Below, in pieces: positions 42,906 to 51,341 of a stretch of DNA of 64,000 bases; the first letter of the stretch is position 1, and every line of letters begins with the position of its first letter. The position numbers and the translations under genes were made by a program. This DNA comes from CBDESM01 sp965205165 (GTDB lineage: Bacteria > Chloroflexota > Dehalococcoidia > Bin125). The stretch is taken from assembly GCA_965205165.1 (NCBI GenBank), contig OZ242037.1, forward strand, positions 1,798,001 to 1,862,000, in the 5' to 3' direction. The notes under the pieces are model-generated. The model saw only the letters and a program-made list of their open reading frames with translations. It did not search any database and was not told the DNA's origin.

Positions 42906-42927
42906 CCCCCCCCCCCCCCCCCCCCCC
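42906..42927. repeat. Homopolymer run, C22 on the plus strand (G22 on the coding strand)
   Basis: Twenty-two consecutive C on the plus strand, 28 bases upstream of the chosen GTG of the giant gene. Runs of this length slip during replication and are classic sites of phase variation; they are also prone to sequencing length errors. No other run of comparable length was seen in the window. Confidence 0.95.
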
Positions 42928-43105
42928 GATTCTTCGCACGCCTATCCAAAGCGCGAACCGCGCCCGCCCATCCCGGCCAGGAAACATCACGCCTCGCGCC
43001 ACGACCGCGCCTCCAAGCCCCCGGCCGGCGCACGCACCCCGACCGAACTAGCCCCAAAGTCTACAAGCCCCCACCCCCAGCGCAAGCCCCTCCATAAGCA
43101 GTCAA

Positions 43106-44389
43106 TCAGCCGAAGATGGCGAAGGCGGTGATGATGGCGGCGACGCCGGCGATGATCAGGGTGGCGATGCCGATAGCGGTCTGGAGTTGGAGATCGCGGA
43201 TCTTGCCGAAGCGCTGCTCGTTCTTGGTCTCCTGCTCGGCGATCTCGACCCGCAGCTGCGCGAGCTGGTCGCGGATTTGCGAGAACTGCCGCTCGTTCGC
43301 GAGCCGCATTTTGCCGAGCTGATCGTCGAGGTCGCTGCGGGTTTTGGAGAACTGCTGCTCATTCGCGACCCGCATTTTGCCGAGCTGATCGTCGAGGTCG
43401 CTGCGGGTTTTGGAGAACTGCTGCTCGTTCGCGACCCGCATTTTGCCGAGCTGATCGTCGAGGTCGCTGCGGGTTTTGGAGAACTGCTGCTCGTTGGCGA
43501 CCCGCATTTTGCCGAGCTGATCGGTGATGGCGACTTGGACTTCCCCCAAGCGGCGCTCGATCCCGACCCGCACGTCGACGAGGCCTTCTTCGAGCTTGGC
43601 CACGCGCTCGTTGGTTTCCGCCGCCCGCTCGTCGAGCCTGACCACGCGCTCGTTGATCTCGGCCAGCCGGCGCTCGCTCTCAGCGCGCGCCTCGGCCGCG
43701 TCTTCGTCGAGCTTGGTGATGCGCTCGTTGGTTTCCGCCGCGCGCTCGTCGAGCCTGACCACGCGCTGATCGATCTCGGCCAGCCTGCGCTCGTTCTCGG
43801 CCCGCGCCTCGGCCGCGTCTTCTTCTATCTTAGCCAGCCGGCGCTCGCTCTCAGCGCGCGCCTCGATCATGCGCTCGTTGATTTCGGCCAGCCGGCGCTC
43901 GCTCTCGGCCCGCGCCTCTGCCGCGTCTTTGTCGATCTTGGCCAGTCTGCGCTCGTTCTCGGCCCGCGCCTCGGCGGTGCTTTGCTCGATCTTGGCCACG
44001 CGCTCGTTGATTTCGGCCAGTTTGCGCTCGTTCTCGGCGCGCGCCTCGGCCGCGTCTTCTTCGATCTTGGCCAGCCTGCGTTCGTTCTCGGCCCGCGCCT
44101 CTGCCGCCGATTTCAGGATCTGGGCGGTCTCCAGCTTGAGCTGCTCCGTCACATCGCGGGCGGACTCGCGGATTGCGGAGTCGGCGTCGCGGAACTGCTG
44201 GGCGGTCTGAGCGGCGTGCTCGTCGAGCTGCTGCTCGGAGCGGGCGATCCGCTCGCCCACCTTCATGATCACCGCGGCTTCCGCGTCGTCGCTGGCGGCC
44301 CCGACCAAGGACAGGACCGCATCGGCCAAGCCTTCTTCGCAGCCTTGGGCGAGAAGCTGCTCGCGGTATTCGGGCGCGGGAATTGCCAT
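43106..44389 (-). CDS. Coiled-coil protein with C-terminal membrane anchor
   Basis: A 427-residue protein. After a globular N-terminus (residues 1-60, YREQLLAQGCEEGLADAVLSLVG) it is almost entirely heptad repeats rich in Ala, Glu and Arg (AEARAENERRLAKIEEDAAE, about ten times) followed by four near-identical copies of a 22-residue unit beginning DDQLGKMRVANEQQFSK. It closes with a helix LQTAIGIATLIIAGVAAIITAFAIFG that spans the membrane. There is no signal peptide, so the coil is probably cytoplasmic and tail-anchored. It lies upstream of the giant gene on the same strand. The N-terminus resembles small DUF1640/CCDC90-type coiled-coil proteins, uncertainly. Confidence 0.75.
   Translation of the reverse strand: MAIPAPEYREQLLAQGCEEGLADAVLSLVGAASDDAEAAVIMKVGERIARSEQQLDEHAAQTAQQFRDADSAIRESARDVTEQLKLETAQILKSAAEARAENERRLAKIEEDAAEARAENERKLAEINERVAKIEQSTAEARAENERRLAKIDKDAAEARAESERRLAEINERMIEARAESERRLAKIEEDAAEARAENERRLAEIDQRVVRLDERAAETNERITKLDEDAAEARAESERRLAEINERVVRLDERAAETNERVAKLEEGLVDVRVGIERRLGEVQVAITDQLGKMRVANEQQFSKTRSDLDDQLGKMRVANEQQFSKTRSDLDDQLGKMRVANEQQFSKTRSDLDDQLGKMRLANERQFSQIRDQLAQLRVEIAEQETKNEQRFGKIRDLQLQTAIGIATLIIAGVAAIITAFAIFG
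43305..43521. repeat. 66-bp in-frame tandem repeat, three copies plus a part
   Basis: Units start at 43305, 43371, 43437 and 43503 (partial), each beginning CGCATTTTGCCGAGCTGATC on the plus strand. They are nearly identical at the DNA level, which implies recent expansion, and encode 22-residue coiled-coil units, i.e. two hendecads. Confidence 0.92.
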
Positions 44390-44459
44390 GGGGCGATCTT
44401 AGCGGGTGCGGGGGCCTTGCGGCCCGGGCGGGGGCGGGCGCGGCGTTAGAGTGCGGGGG

Positions 44460-47400
44460 ATGCGGGCGGCGGCCTTCATGATGCGGTTCACGATGCTCCG
44501 GATGCTGCTCTTGATCGCGCTGGCCGCGGGGGCGGCGCTGCTGCTTGCGGGGCCGGCGACGATGCCGGCGGGGGCGCAGGCGCAGGCGGGGGGGGCGATC
44601 GCGGCGTACCTCTCGGTGCCGCGGGCGGACGGGAGCGCGGAGGAGGGGCGTCCGTTCCTGCATCCGCACTTCTACCGGCAGGGGTCGGAGGGGCTGGAGT
44701 TCGAGCTCGCGATCCGGCGGGACTACGACTACGGGCGGGTGTACCGGACGCCGGCGGAGCAGCACCGGGGCGGGAGCTGCCCGTGGTGGGACGAGGAGGA
44801 GGCGTGCGGCGCGGTGACGTTCGAGGATGAGTGGACGCATGTGGAGGTGACGGCCTATCTGGCGGATGCGATGGGGGGGTACGAGACGGCGTTTGCGGCG
44901 TCGACGGGGATCGGGCCGAAGACGGGGACGTTCTGCGAGACGACGGGGATGACGGCGATTCCGGGGAGCGTCTGCGTGATCAGCAAGGCGGACTGGAAGG
45001 CGGCGCAGGGGGCGGCGTCGGACAGCGAGGCGGCGATGCCGCTGCGGTTGACGCTGACCACGGCGGCGGCGGAGACGCGGAACGTCCAGGTCGCGGCGGA
45101 GGTTTGGTCGGCGCGGGATGCGGCGATCGCGGGGTCGGGGCACCAGATCCACCTGCAATACGACCGGGCGGCGACGCCGGAGCTGTTCTTCTACAAGGTG
45201 GAGCGGCACCGCTACCTGCCGTGCACGGCGGCGGAGATGGCGGCGGAAGACATGGGCGCGTGCGATCCGGTGGTCGACGACGGGGAGATCGTGAACGTGG
45301 GTTTGACGATCACGAACGGGGCGTCGGGCGCGAACGGGATCGACCACGCGGTGACGGGGCACGTGGCGCGGCGCGACCACCAGCGGCGGTTCTTGGATTT
45401 CGACCGGGTGGTGTTCGAGTGGGACGGCGGAGGCTCGATACTGGGGATCCGGCCGCTGGCGAACTGCCATCCGCACGGGACGCTGGCAATGGGCGGGGAA
45501 TGCACGCTGACCAGCGATGCGTGGTTCGCCTCGTATCCGATCGGGTCGTACGGGATCGCGTTCGCGCACGACGACAGCGTTGGGCACATCGCGGTTTCGT
45601 TCGCAGTGCTGCCGACGCCGACTCCGACGGATCACGCGATCACGGCGAAGCTGTACCGGGAGCCGGCGCCGGAGAGCGGGCCGGTGACGGAGACGCCGAC
45701 GACGGCGACGATCACGATCGAGGGGGCGACTGCGCCGAGCCGGCCGACGATCTACGACATCGAGGACAGGATCGGGAACGAAGTGGATCTGCTGATCGGG
45801 AGCAGGCGGCACTTCGACTGGCTGGTGTTCGGCTACGACATCGAGACGGAGTTCGCTGGGCCGGTGCTGTTCAGCGAGCTGGCGTCGAGCGGGGCGGCGT
45901 TGACGGTCGCGGTCGACCGCGGGGCGTTCCGGATGTGGGGGCGGGAGTGCGCGCCATCGGGCGGGGGGTGCGCGTTGTCCTTCACGCGGGAGCAGATGAA
46001 GCAGGGCTACAGCGCGAACCGTCCGGCGGGGGCGGACGCGATTCCGGCGGGGGCGGCGGGGGACGCGCACCGCATACCGTGGCGGGCGAAGCTGTACTAC
46101 TTCGCGCCGTTCGACGACGAGGGGCCGGCGGAGATCCGGGCGACGGTGCATGATGCGGGCGGGATGGAGCGGGGGGCGGAGCACCTGCATCCGTTCCGGG
46201 ACACGTCCGCGCCGCTGCTGGAGGTGCGGACGCCGGAGGACGCGGACGGGATACTGGAGCCGGGGCAGACGACGGCGGTGCAGGTCGGGTTCGCGTTCTC
46301 GACGAGCGGGAGGCCGACGGCGGCGCCGGAGCTGGGGACGGACCTGTCGGTGGAGTGCCCGGCGGATCATGAGGCGCATTTCTGCGAGCTGGTGGAGGAG
46401 AGCACGCTGGATCCGGAGGATTCGTGGTTCGTGCTGACCGGGGGGGCGCATTGGGCGCCGGGCGGGGGCACGCGGCTGGACGCCTCGGCGGGGGACTTCC
46501 GCTGCGAGCGGGACGCGGAGGCGAGCGTCGCCGGACGGACGGCCTATTTCTGCGCCTACGGGATCGGCGCGGGCAGCGAGGAGGAGCCGCGCATCTACCC
46601 GCAGCTGACGGTGGACTACGGGGCGGCGGGGGAGATCGGGCTGCGGGCCAACCTGAAGGGGCTGGACGGGAGGCAGATCTTGATCGACGACCGCTACAAC
46701 AACCAACTGCACCGGCGCTGGCACCGGGGGCAGGCGGAGTACTTCACGTCGTCGTCGATCAAGGTCGGGACGGTCGTGCAGGTCGCATCGGCGGTGCTGG
46801 AGCGGGAGAATCGGGAGGTCGGGCCGGTGCGGGTCGGGCGCGAGGCGAAGATCGAGCTGGCGGTGCTGAACCAGAACGGGATCGCGTCGCAGGCGGACGC
46901 GATTTCGTCGATCACGGTCACGACGACGAACGGGGGCCTGTACGGGCCGCATTGCACGGGGAGCTCGGGGCGGGGGGAGGCCTCGAAGGCGTGCAGCATC
47001 GACGTTTGGGGCTCGCTGGCCGAGGCGGCGCGGGCGGATCCGCGGCTGGTCGGGCGGATACCGGTGATGTTCGCGGCGCCGGCGGAGGCGGGTTCGGCAA
47101 TGGTGAGCGCGTCGGTCGTGGCGCGCGTGTACGGGGCGCCGATCGAAATCAATCCGCTCAGCATCAGCTTCACGGGCGATGCGCGCGCGCTGTCGCTGGC
47201 GGCGAAGGTGCCGCGGGTCCACCATGCGGACACGGCGGACGAGCGGGACACGATCGAATTCGCGGCCAGCGCGGTCGATTCGGAGGGGCGGGCGACGGAG
47301 CTTCCGCAGACGGCGGCGACGGAGATCACGGGTCCGGACGGGGAGCGGGTGCGGGAGGGGTTCACCATCGTGACGACGTGCCGGACGGCGGAGGCGACCG

Positions 47401-48164
47401 TGGACCGGAGCCGCTGCCGGTTCAAGCTCGACGTCGAGGCCGCGGCGGCGGATCCGCTGCCGACCGGGCTCTACGGCTTCACGGCGCGGCTGGGGCCGAC
47501 CGCGATCGCCCGATCCGATTTCGGGGTGGCGGGGGATCCGGCATCGATCAGCCCGGAATTCGAGGAGGCGCCCGGGGTGGGGCGGGAATTCAGCGCGGAG
47601 GTCGCGGTCGCCGATGCGGACGGGCAGCCGGTCGCGGACGGCAGCGAGGTGCGGGTTGCTGTGCGGGGCCGGCTTGGCGGCGTGGCGCCCGGGATCCTGC
47701 TGATCTCGCCGCGGGGCGGGGTGGCGCGGACGCTGAACGGCAGCGCGACCGCGCGGTTCCTCGTCGTTTCGCGCGAGGTCTCGGCGGTGGAGTTCCGGGC
47801 CGGGGGCGCGGATGGCGCGCCGGAGGTCACTGCCACCGAGGTGGTGGATACGCGGGTCGCGGGCGGTCATGCTTCGCAATGGCTGAGGCCGGCGGGCGAT
47901 GAGCCGATCAGCGGCTACGCGGCATGGACGGGGCCGACGGGGATCAGCGCTTCGGCGCTCGTGGCCGATCTGCCCGACGCGACCGGGGTGCTGGTCTGGA
48001 ACGGGAAGCGCTGGCTGCGGTTCAGCAGCGTCGAGGGCGCGCCGGCGGGGGCGTCGGCTGATTTCACGATCCAGCCGGGGGATACGCTCTGGATCGTGCA
48101 GCCGGCGGACGACGGCGGTGAAGGCGACAACGACGACGATGCGGGCGGGGAGGAACAGCGGTGA
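44460..48164 (+). CDS. Secreted protein homologous to the C-terminal region of the giant
   Basis: A 1234-residue protein with a signal peptide (MLRMLLLIALAAGAALLLAG...AGAQAQ). Its last roughly 1000 residues align in order with the C-terminal part of the giant: a CALSFTREQM/CTLSLSRAQL element, EDADGILEPG/TDADGVIAAG, SITVTTTNGGLYG, VHHADTADERDTIE/LHHRATPDDDRDVIE, an invasin-like domain (VADADGQPVADGSEVRV), and the end domain VLVWNGKRWLRF...GDTLWIV. It then adds an Asp/Glu-rich tail. ATG 44460 is taken as the start; ATG 44478 is also possible. It diverges from the coiled-coil gene across 70 bases. Probable surface-layer or adhesion component. Confidence 0.8.
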   Translation: MRAAAFMMRFTMLRMLLLIALAAGAALLLAGPATMPAGAQAQAGGAIAAYLSVPRADGSAEEGRPFLHPHFYRQGSEGLEFELAIRRDYDYGRVYRTPAEQHRGGSCPWWDEEEACGAVTFEDEWTHVEVTAYLADAMGGYETAFAASTGIGPKTGTFCETTGMTAIPGSVCVISKADWKAAQGAASDSEAAMPLRLTLTTAAAETRNVQVAAEVWSARDAAIAGSGHQIHLQYDRAATPELFFYKVERHRYLPCTAAEMAAEDMGACDPVVDDGEIVNVGLTITNGASGANGIDHAVTGHVARRDHQRRFLDFDRVVFEWDGGGSILGIRPLANCHPHGTLAMGGECTLTSDAWFASYPIGSYGIAFAHDDSVGHIAVSFAVLPTPTPTDHAITAKLYREPAPESGPVTETPTTATITIEGATAPSRPTIYDIEDRIGNEVDLLIGSRRHFDWLVFGYDIETEFAGPVLFSELASSGAALTVAVDRGAFRMWGRECAPSGGGCALSFTREQMKQGYSANRPAGADAIPAGAAGDAHRIPWRAKLYYFAPFDDEGPAEIRATVHDAGGMERGAEHLHPFRDTSAPLLEVRTPEDADGILEPGQTTAVQVGFAFSTSGRPTAAPELGTDLSVECPADHEAHFCELVEESTLDPEDSWFVLTGGAHWAPGGGTRLDASAGDFRCERDAEASVAGRTAYFCAYGIGAGSEEEPRIYPQLTVDYGAAGEIGLRANLKGLDGRQILIDDRYNNQLHRRWHRGQAEYFTSSSIKVGTVVQVASAVLERENREVGPVRVGREAKIELAVLNQNGIASQADAISSITVTTTNGGLYGPHCTGSSGRGEASKACSIDVWGSLAEAARADPRLVGRIPVMFAAPAEAGSAMVSASVVARVYGAPIEINPLSISFTGDARALSLAAKVPRVHHADTADERDTIEFAASAVDSEGRATELPQTAATEITGPDGERVREGFTIVTTCRTAEATVDRSRCRFKLDVEAAAADPLPTGLYGFTARLGPTAIARSDFGVAGDPASISPEFEEAPGVGREFSAEVAVADADGQPVADGSEVRVAVRGRLGGVAPGILLISPRGGVARTLNGSATARFLVVSREVSAVEFRAGGADGAPEVTATEVVDTRVAGGHASQWLRPAGDEPISGYAAWTGPTGISASALVADLPDATGVLVWNGKRWLRFSSVEGAPAGASADFTIQPGDTLWIVQPADDGGEGDNDDDAGGEEQR

Positions 48165-48745
48165 GGCGGATGCTGGCGCTGGTGCCGGATGAGGCGGCGC
48201 GGGACCAGATCGACTTGGTACGGGCGCTCTACGACCGCGGGCAGATCGAGCGGATGCCGCCGCTGGTGCCGCTGACGGGGCCGGTTGATGCGGGCTACCC
48301 GCTGGATGATCTGTCGCGGATGCTGGAGGTGGTGCTGGGGCTGTTCCAGCCGTTCATGCTGGAGCTGGCTGCGCCGGCTGCGTGGTACGACGACGGGGTC
48401 CACCTGCTGCAAGTGCTGGCGGCGCAGGGCGGGGAAGAGGCGCAGCGGCTGGCGGGGATGCTGTACCGCGACATCTTCCCGGAGCATGCGCCGACGGAGA
48501 TCGAACGGGCGCGCTCGCCGGTCGAGCGGACGGCGCTGACGATCGGGCGCTTCCGGCGGGAGCGGGAGGCGTCGGAAGCGGCGGAGGCGCTGGCGGGACA
48601 GCGCTACTTCCTGGTGATCACGCACGCCGGCATCTTCGACGAGGAGACGCTGCCTGCGGAGGGGGCGAACGACGGGGGCGAGCCGGAGACGGCGTGGGTG
48701 CTGCGGCGCTCGCTGCCGCTGGGCGGGGCGATCCTGGACGATTGA
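48161..48745 (+). CDS. 2H phosphoesterase-like protein lacking the catalytic histidines
   Basis: A 194-residue protein, GTG at 48161 overlapping the previous stop (or ATG 48170). Its layout resembles the 2'-5' RNA ligase/2H fold: an N-terminal MLALVPDEAARDQI strand-helix, MPPLVPLTGPV where active members have a His-x-Thr motif, a helix, FQPFMLEL, a DDGVHLLQVL strand, and RTALTIGRF where the second HxTx is expected. Both His positions are replaced (Leu or Pro, and Ala), so it is probably a non-catalytic member. The fold call is from pattern order only. Confidence 0.55.
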   Translation: MRRMLALVPDEAARDQIDLVRALYDRGQIERMPPLVPLTGPVDAGYPLDDLSRMLEVVLGLFQPFMLELAAPAAWYDDGVHLLQVLAAQGGEEAQRLAGMLYRDIFPEHAPTEIERARSPVERTALTIGRFRREREASEAAEALAGQRYFLVITHAGIFDEETLPAEGANDGGEPETAWVLRRSLPLGGAILDD

Positions 48746-48852
48746 CGCAGGCGGGCAACGCGGGCTGTGCGCCTGCGATCCCGCTGGGATAGCCTCTAGC
48801 CGATCCCGCCGCCCGGCCGCGATGCCGCGGCGGCCCGCGAATGGAGCAGGCG

Positions 48853-49548
48853 ATGCCGGTGATCACGGTTTCCAGCCAGTACGGCGGCGGGGCGCGCGAC
48901 GTCGCGCGGCGCCTCTGCCGGCAGATGGGCCTCGAGTTCATCGATCAGTCGGTGCTCGTCGACGCGTCGCGGCAGCTCGGGCGGACGGTGACGGAGGTTG
49001 CGGAGAAGGACGAGCGGACGGACTCGCTGAAGGATCGGGTGGCGAACTTCCTGCAGCGGGGGCTGGAGCGCTCGGCGGCGGGCGGGGCGATCGACCCGAT
49101 GATGGGCGCGGGCAACTTGGAGCTGATGCTGTCGCAGAGCTACCAGGAGCTGTCCGACGGGGGTTCGGGGGTGATGGACGACCGGGCGATCGTGACGACG
49201 ACGAGCGACGTGATCGCGCAGGTGGCGGCGCGGGACAACGTGGTGATCCTGGGCCGCGGGGGGCAGATGATCCTGCAGGACGCGCCGAACGCGACGCACG
49301 TGCAGCTGGTGGCGACGCCGGACGTGGCGCTGAAGCGGGTGTGCGAGTGGGAGTCGCTGGACGAGCCGGCGGCGCAGAAGCGGATCGCGGAATTCAACAA
49401 GGGGCGGGCGGAGTTCCACCGGAAGTTCTGGGACGTCGACGTCTGGTCGCCGGTGCTCTACGACTTGGTGATCAACACGACCCGGATCACGTACCGGGAG
49501 GCGTGCGAGCTGATCGAGCAGGTGGCGCGGAAGAAGGCGGCCGCCTGA
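48853..49548 (+). CDS. Cytidylate-kinase-like protein
   Basis: A 231-residue P-loop-like protein of the cytidylate_kin_2 type: MPVITVSSQYGGGARDVARRLCRQMGLEFIDQSV, a NVVILGRGGQMIL strand and turn, HVQLVATPDVALKRV, and a C-terminal WSPVLYDLVINTTRITYREAC. The N-terminal loop SSQYGGGARDVA replaces the classic GxxGxGKS, as usual in this family, whose substrate is not established. ATG 48853 is preferred to 48841 because GGAG at 48843-48846 is properly placed for it. Confidence 0.85.
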   Translation: MPVITVSSQYGGGARDVARRLCRQMGLEFIDQSVLVDASRQLGRTVTEVAEKDERTDSLKDRVANFLQRGLERSAAGGAIDPMMGAGNLELMLSQSYQELSDGGSGVMDDRAIVTTTSDVIAQVAARDNVVILGRGGQMILQDAPNATHVQLVATPDVALKRVCEWESLDEPAAQKRIAEFNKGRAEFHRKFWDVDVWSPVLYDLVINTTRITYREACELIEQVARKKAAA

Positions 49549-49558
49549 GGATCGGCGC

Positions 49559-49846
49559 TCAGTCGGCGGCCAGTTCGCGGAGGATCGCCTCGGCGTTCAG
49601 CAGGCGCGGGGCCATGCCGTAGGGGCCGTGGATCTGCAGGCCTTCGGCGTCGAGCGTGGCGGGGCCGCCGATCGCCTCGCGGTAGCGGGCGAGGGCCTCG
49701 TGGCCGTCGCCCAGCGAGCCGGCCAGCAGCTCGTCGACCTCGTCGCGCCAGCGCATGAAATCGTCGGTGGTGGGGCCGATGGCGCGGATGTAGCGCGCGC
49801 GCTCCAGCGCGGCCTCGATCGCCGCGGCCGCCGTCGCCTGGGTCAT
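49559..49846 (-). CDS. Small hypothetical protein coupled to a GNAT
   Basis: A 95-residue predicted helical protein (IEAALERARYIRAIGPTTDDFMRWRDEVDELLAGSLGDGHEALARYREAIG in outline) with no recognised family. Its ATG overlaps the stop of the acetyltransferase gene (ATGA). The charged helices and the size are compatible with a partner or regulator of that enzyme, but this is inference. It converges with the kinase-like gene across 10 bases. Confidence 0.62.
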   Translation of the reverse strand: MTQATAAAAIEAALERARYIRAIGPTTDDFMRWRDEVDELLAGSLGDGHEALARYREAIGGPATLDAEGLQIHGPYGMAPRLLNAEAILRELAAD

Positions 49847-50433
49847 TCGGCTCCTCCGGTTGATGCTGCGGCCGAGTATACGGCTGCGCCGCGGGCATCC
49901 CAGCGCTCGATTTCGCCGTCCCAGTCGATTTCGAGCGGCAGGGGGGAGCGGCGCTCGGGGCCGGGGGCGATTTCGCGGCTGATCAGGACGCCGTCGTCGG
50001 GCGGATTGACGTAGAGGCGGCGGCGGATGGAGTCCTCGCGGAAGCCGAGCGAGGCGTAGAGGGCCCTGGCGCGGGCGTTGCCGGCGCGCGCTTCGAGGTG
50101 CATCGTCGTCTTGCCCTCGCGCTCGGCGAGCCGCAGGGCCAGGTTGACCAGCAGGCGGCCGAGCCCGCGGCGCTGCCGCGAGGGTTCGACGCAGATCGTG
50201 ACGAGGTGCATTTCGTCGGGCATGCGCCAGCAGCCGAACATGCCGGCCGGCGCGGGATCGGGGCCCGGACGGCCCTCGAGGATGTAGTAGACGGAGAGGC
50301 GGTGATCGGAGAATTCGCGGGCCATGGCGTCGGCAGTCCAAGCGCCGTGCTCGAAGGCGCGCCGGTGCATCTGCACGGCGGGGCCGAGGTCTTCGGCGCG
50401 CATGGGGCGGAGCAGCAGGGAGGCGGGGGTCAT
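49843..50433 (-). CDS. rimI: GNAT-family N-acetyltransferase, RimI-like
   Basis: A 196-residue acetyl-CoA-dependent N-acetyltransferase. It has LRPMRAEDLGPAVQMHRRAF, the acetyl-CoA motif VTICVEPSRQRRGLGRLLVNLAL (RRGLGR loop), HLEARAGNARARALYASLGF and the terminal RRRLYVNPPDDGVLISREI, as in RimI enzymes that acetylate protein N-termini such as ribosomal protein S18. The C-terminal 35 residues are an extra tail. The exact substrate is unproven. Confidence 0.8.
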   Translation of the reverse strand: MTPASLLLRPMRAEDLGPAVQMHRRAFEHGAWTADAMAREFSDHRLSVYYILEGRPGPDPAPAGMFGCWRMPDEMHLVTICVEPSRQRRGLGRLLVNLALRLAEREGKTTMHLEARAGNARARALYASLGFREDSIRRRLYVNPPDDGVLISREIAPGPERRSPLPLEIDWDGEIERWDARGAAVYSAAASTGGAE

Positions 50434-50471
50434 GGATTTCGGATCCTAGTAGCGGCGATCGCGGCGCGGGG

Positions 50472-51341
50472 TCATTCGTTGAGGGCGCGTTCGAGGCCGG
50501 CGAGGCGTTCGGTGCGGCGGGCGGAGCGGCGCGAGCGGAGGGCGAGGAGGCGCTCGCCGGCGAGGACGACGGCGAAGACGGCGGCCTGGGTGAGGACGAC
50601 GGTGGCGCCGGAGGGGACGTCGACGAACCAGGAGATGTAGATGCCGGTGAAGCCGGTGAGCGCGCCGATGGCGAGGGAGAGCCAGAAGAGGCGGGGGAAG
50701 GAGTCGGTGAGCATGCGTGCGACGACGGGGGGGATGACGAGCGCGGCGGCGATGAGGGTGACGCCGAGGACCTGGAGCGAGGCGACGACGGTGGCGGCGA
50801 GGGCGAGCGCGAAGACGGTCTCGACCCAGGGGGCGGGGACTCCGTAGGCGGGGGCGACATCGCGGTCGAAGGTGATGAAGACGAGCTGCTTCCACCAGGC
50901 GAAGAGGACGACGGCGATCATGAGGGCCATGCCGGCGGTGACCCAGAGGTCGGCGGCGCTGATGCCGAGGACTTCGCCGAAGAGGGCGGCCTCGAAGTCG
51001 CGGGTGAAGGTGCGGGCGCGGGAGATGACGGCGATGCCGACGGCGAAGGCGGCGGTGGTGATGATGCCGATGGCGGCGTCGCCGCCGATCTGGCGGCGGC
51101 GGGCGGCGGCGTTGATCAGGAGCACGGAGAAGGCGCCCCAGAGGCTGGCGCCGGCGAAGAAGTTGAAGCCGCTGACGAAGGAGATGACCGCGCCGCCGAA
51201 GATGCTGTGGGCGAGGCCGTGGCCGATGTAGGCGAGGCGGCGGAGGACGACGAAGACGCCCATCGCGCCGGTCACGGCGCAGACGATCGCGGCGGTGAGC
51301 ATCGCCCGCTGCATGAAGCCGTACTCGAAGGGTTCAAGCAC
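50472..51341 (-). CDS. Metal (Zn/Mn) ABC transporter permease
   Basis: A 289-residue membrane permease from GTG at 51341, with eight or so hydrophobic helices. Typical ABC-3/ZnuB landmarks are MQRAMLTAAIVCAVTGAMGVFVVLRRLAYIGHGLAHSIFGG, GEVLGISAADLW, VTLIAAALVIPPVVARMLTDSF. The start overlaps the 3' end of the ATPase gene by 8 bases. With the ATPase and the binding lipoprotein it makes a complete importer for zinc or manganese. Confidence 0.9.
   Translation of the reverse strand: MLEPFEYGFMQRAMLTAAIVCAVTGAMGVFVVLRRLAYIGHGLAHSIFGGAVISFVSGFNFFAGASLWGAFSVLLINAAARRRQIGGDAAIGIITTAAFAVGIAVISRARTFTRDFEAALFGEVLGISAADLWVTAGMALMIAVVLFAWWKQLVFITFDRDVAPAYGVPAPWVETVFALALAATVVASLQVLGVTLIAAALVIPPVVARMLTDSFPRLFWLSLAIGALTGFTGIYISWFVDVPSGATVVLTQAAVFAVVLAGERLLALRSRRSARRTERLAGLERALNE

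Noticed and set aside
28211..43051. Very long plus-strand open frames opposite the giant gene (for example 28211-32653, 32669-36550, 36707-43051)
   Set aside because: They are mirror frames of a high-GC repeat gene. Their translations are Gly/Ala/Arg-rich, lack folded-domain motifs, and have no signal peptide matching the repeats.
43305..43521. 66-bp direct repeats considered as a CRISPR or iteron array
   Set aside because: They are in-frame coding repeats with no spacers, translating to a continuous coiled coil.
43851..47879. Minus-strand open frame of 1342 residues opposite the secreted protein
   Set aside because: Arg/Pro-rich shadow of the plus-strand coding sequence, which has a signal peptide and homology to the giant.
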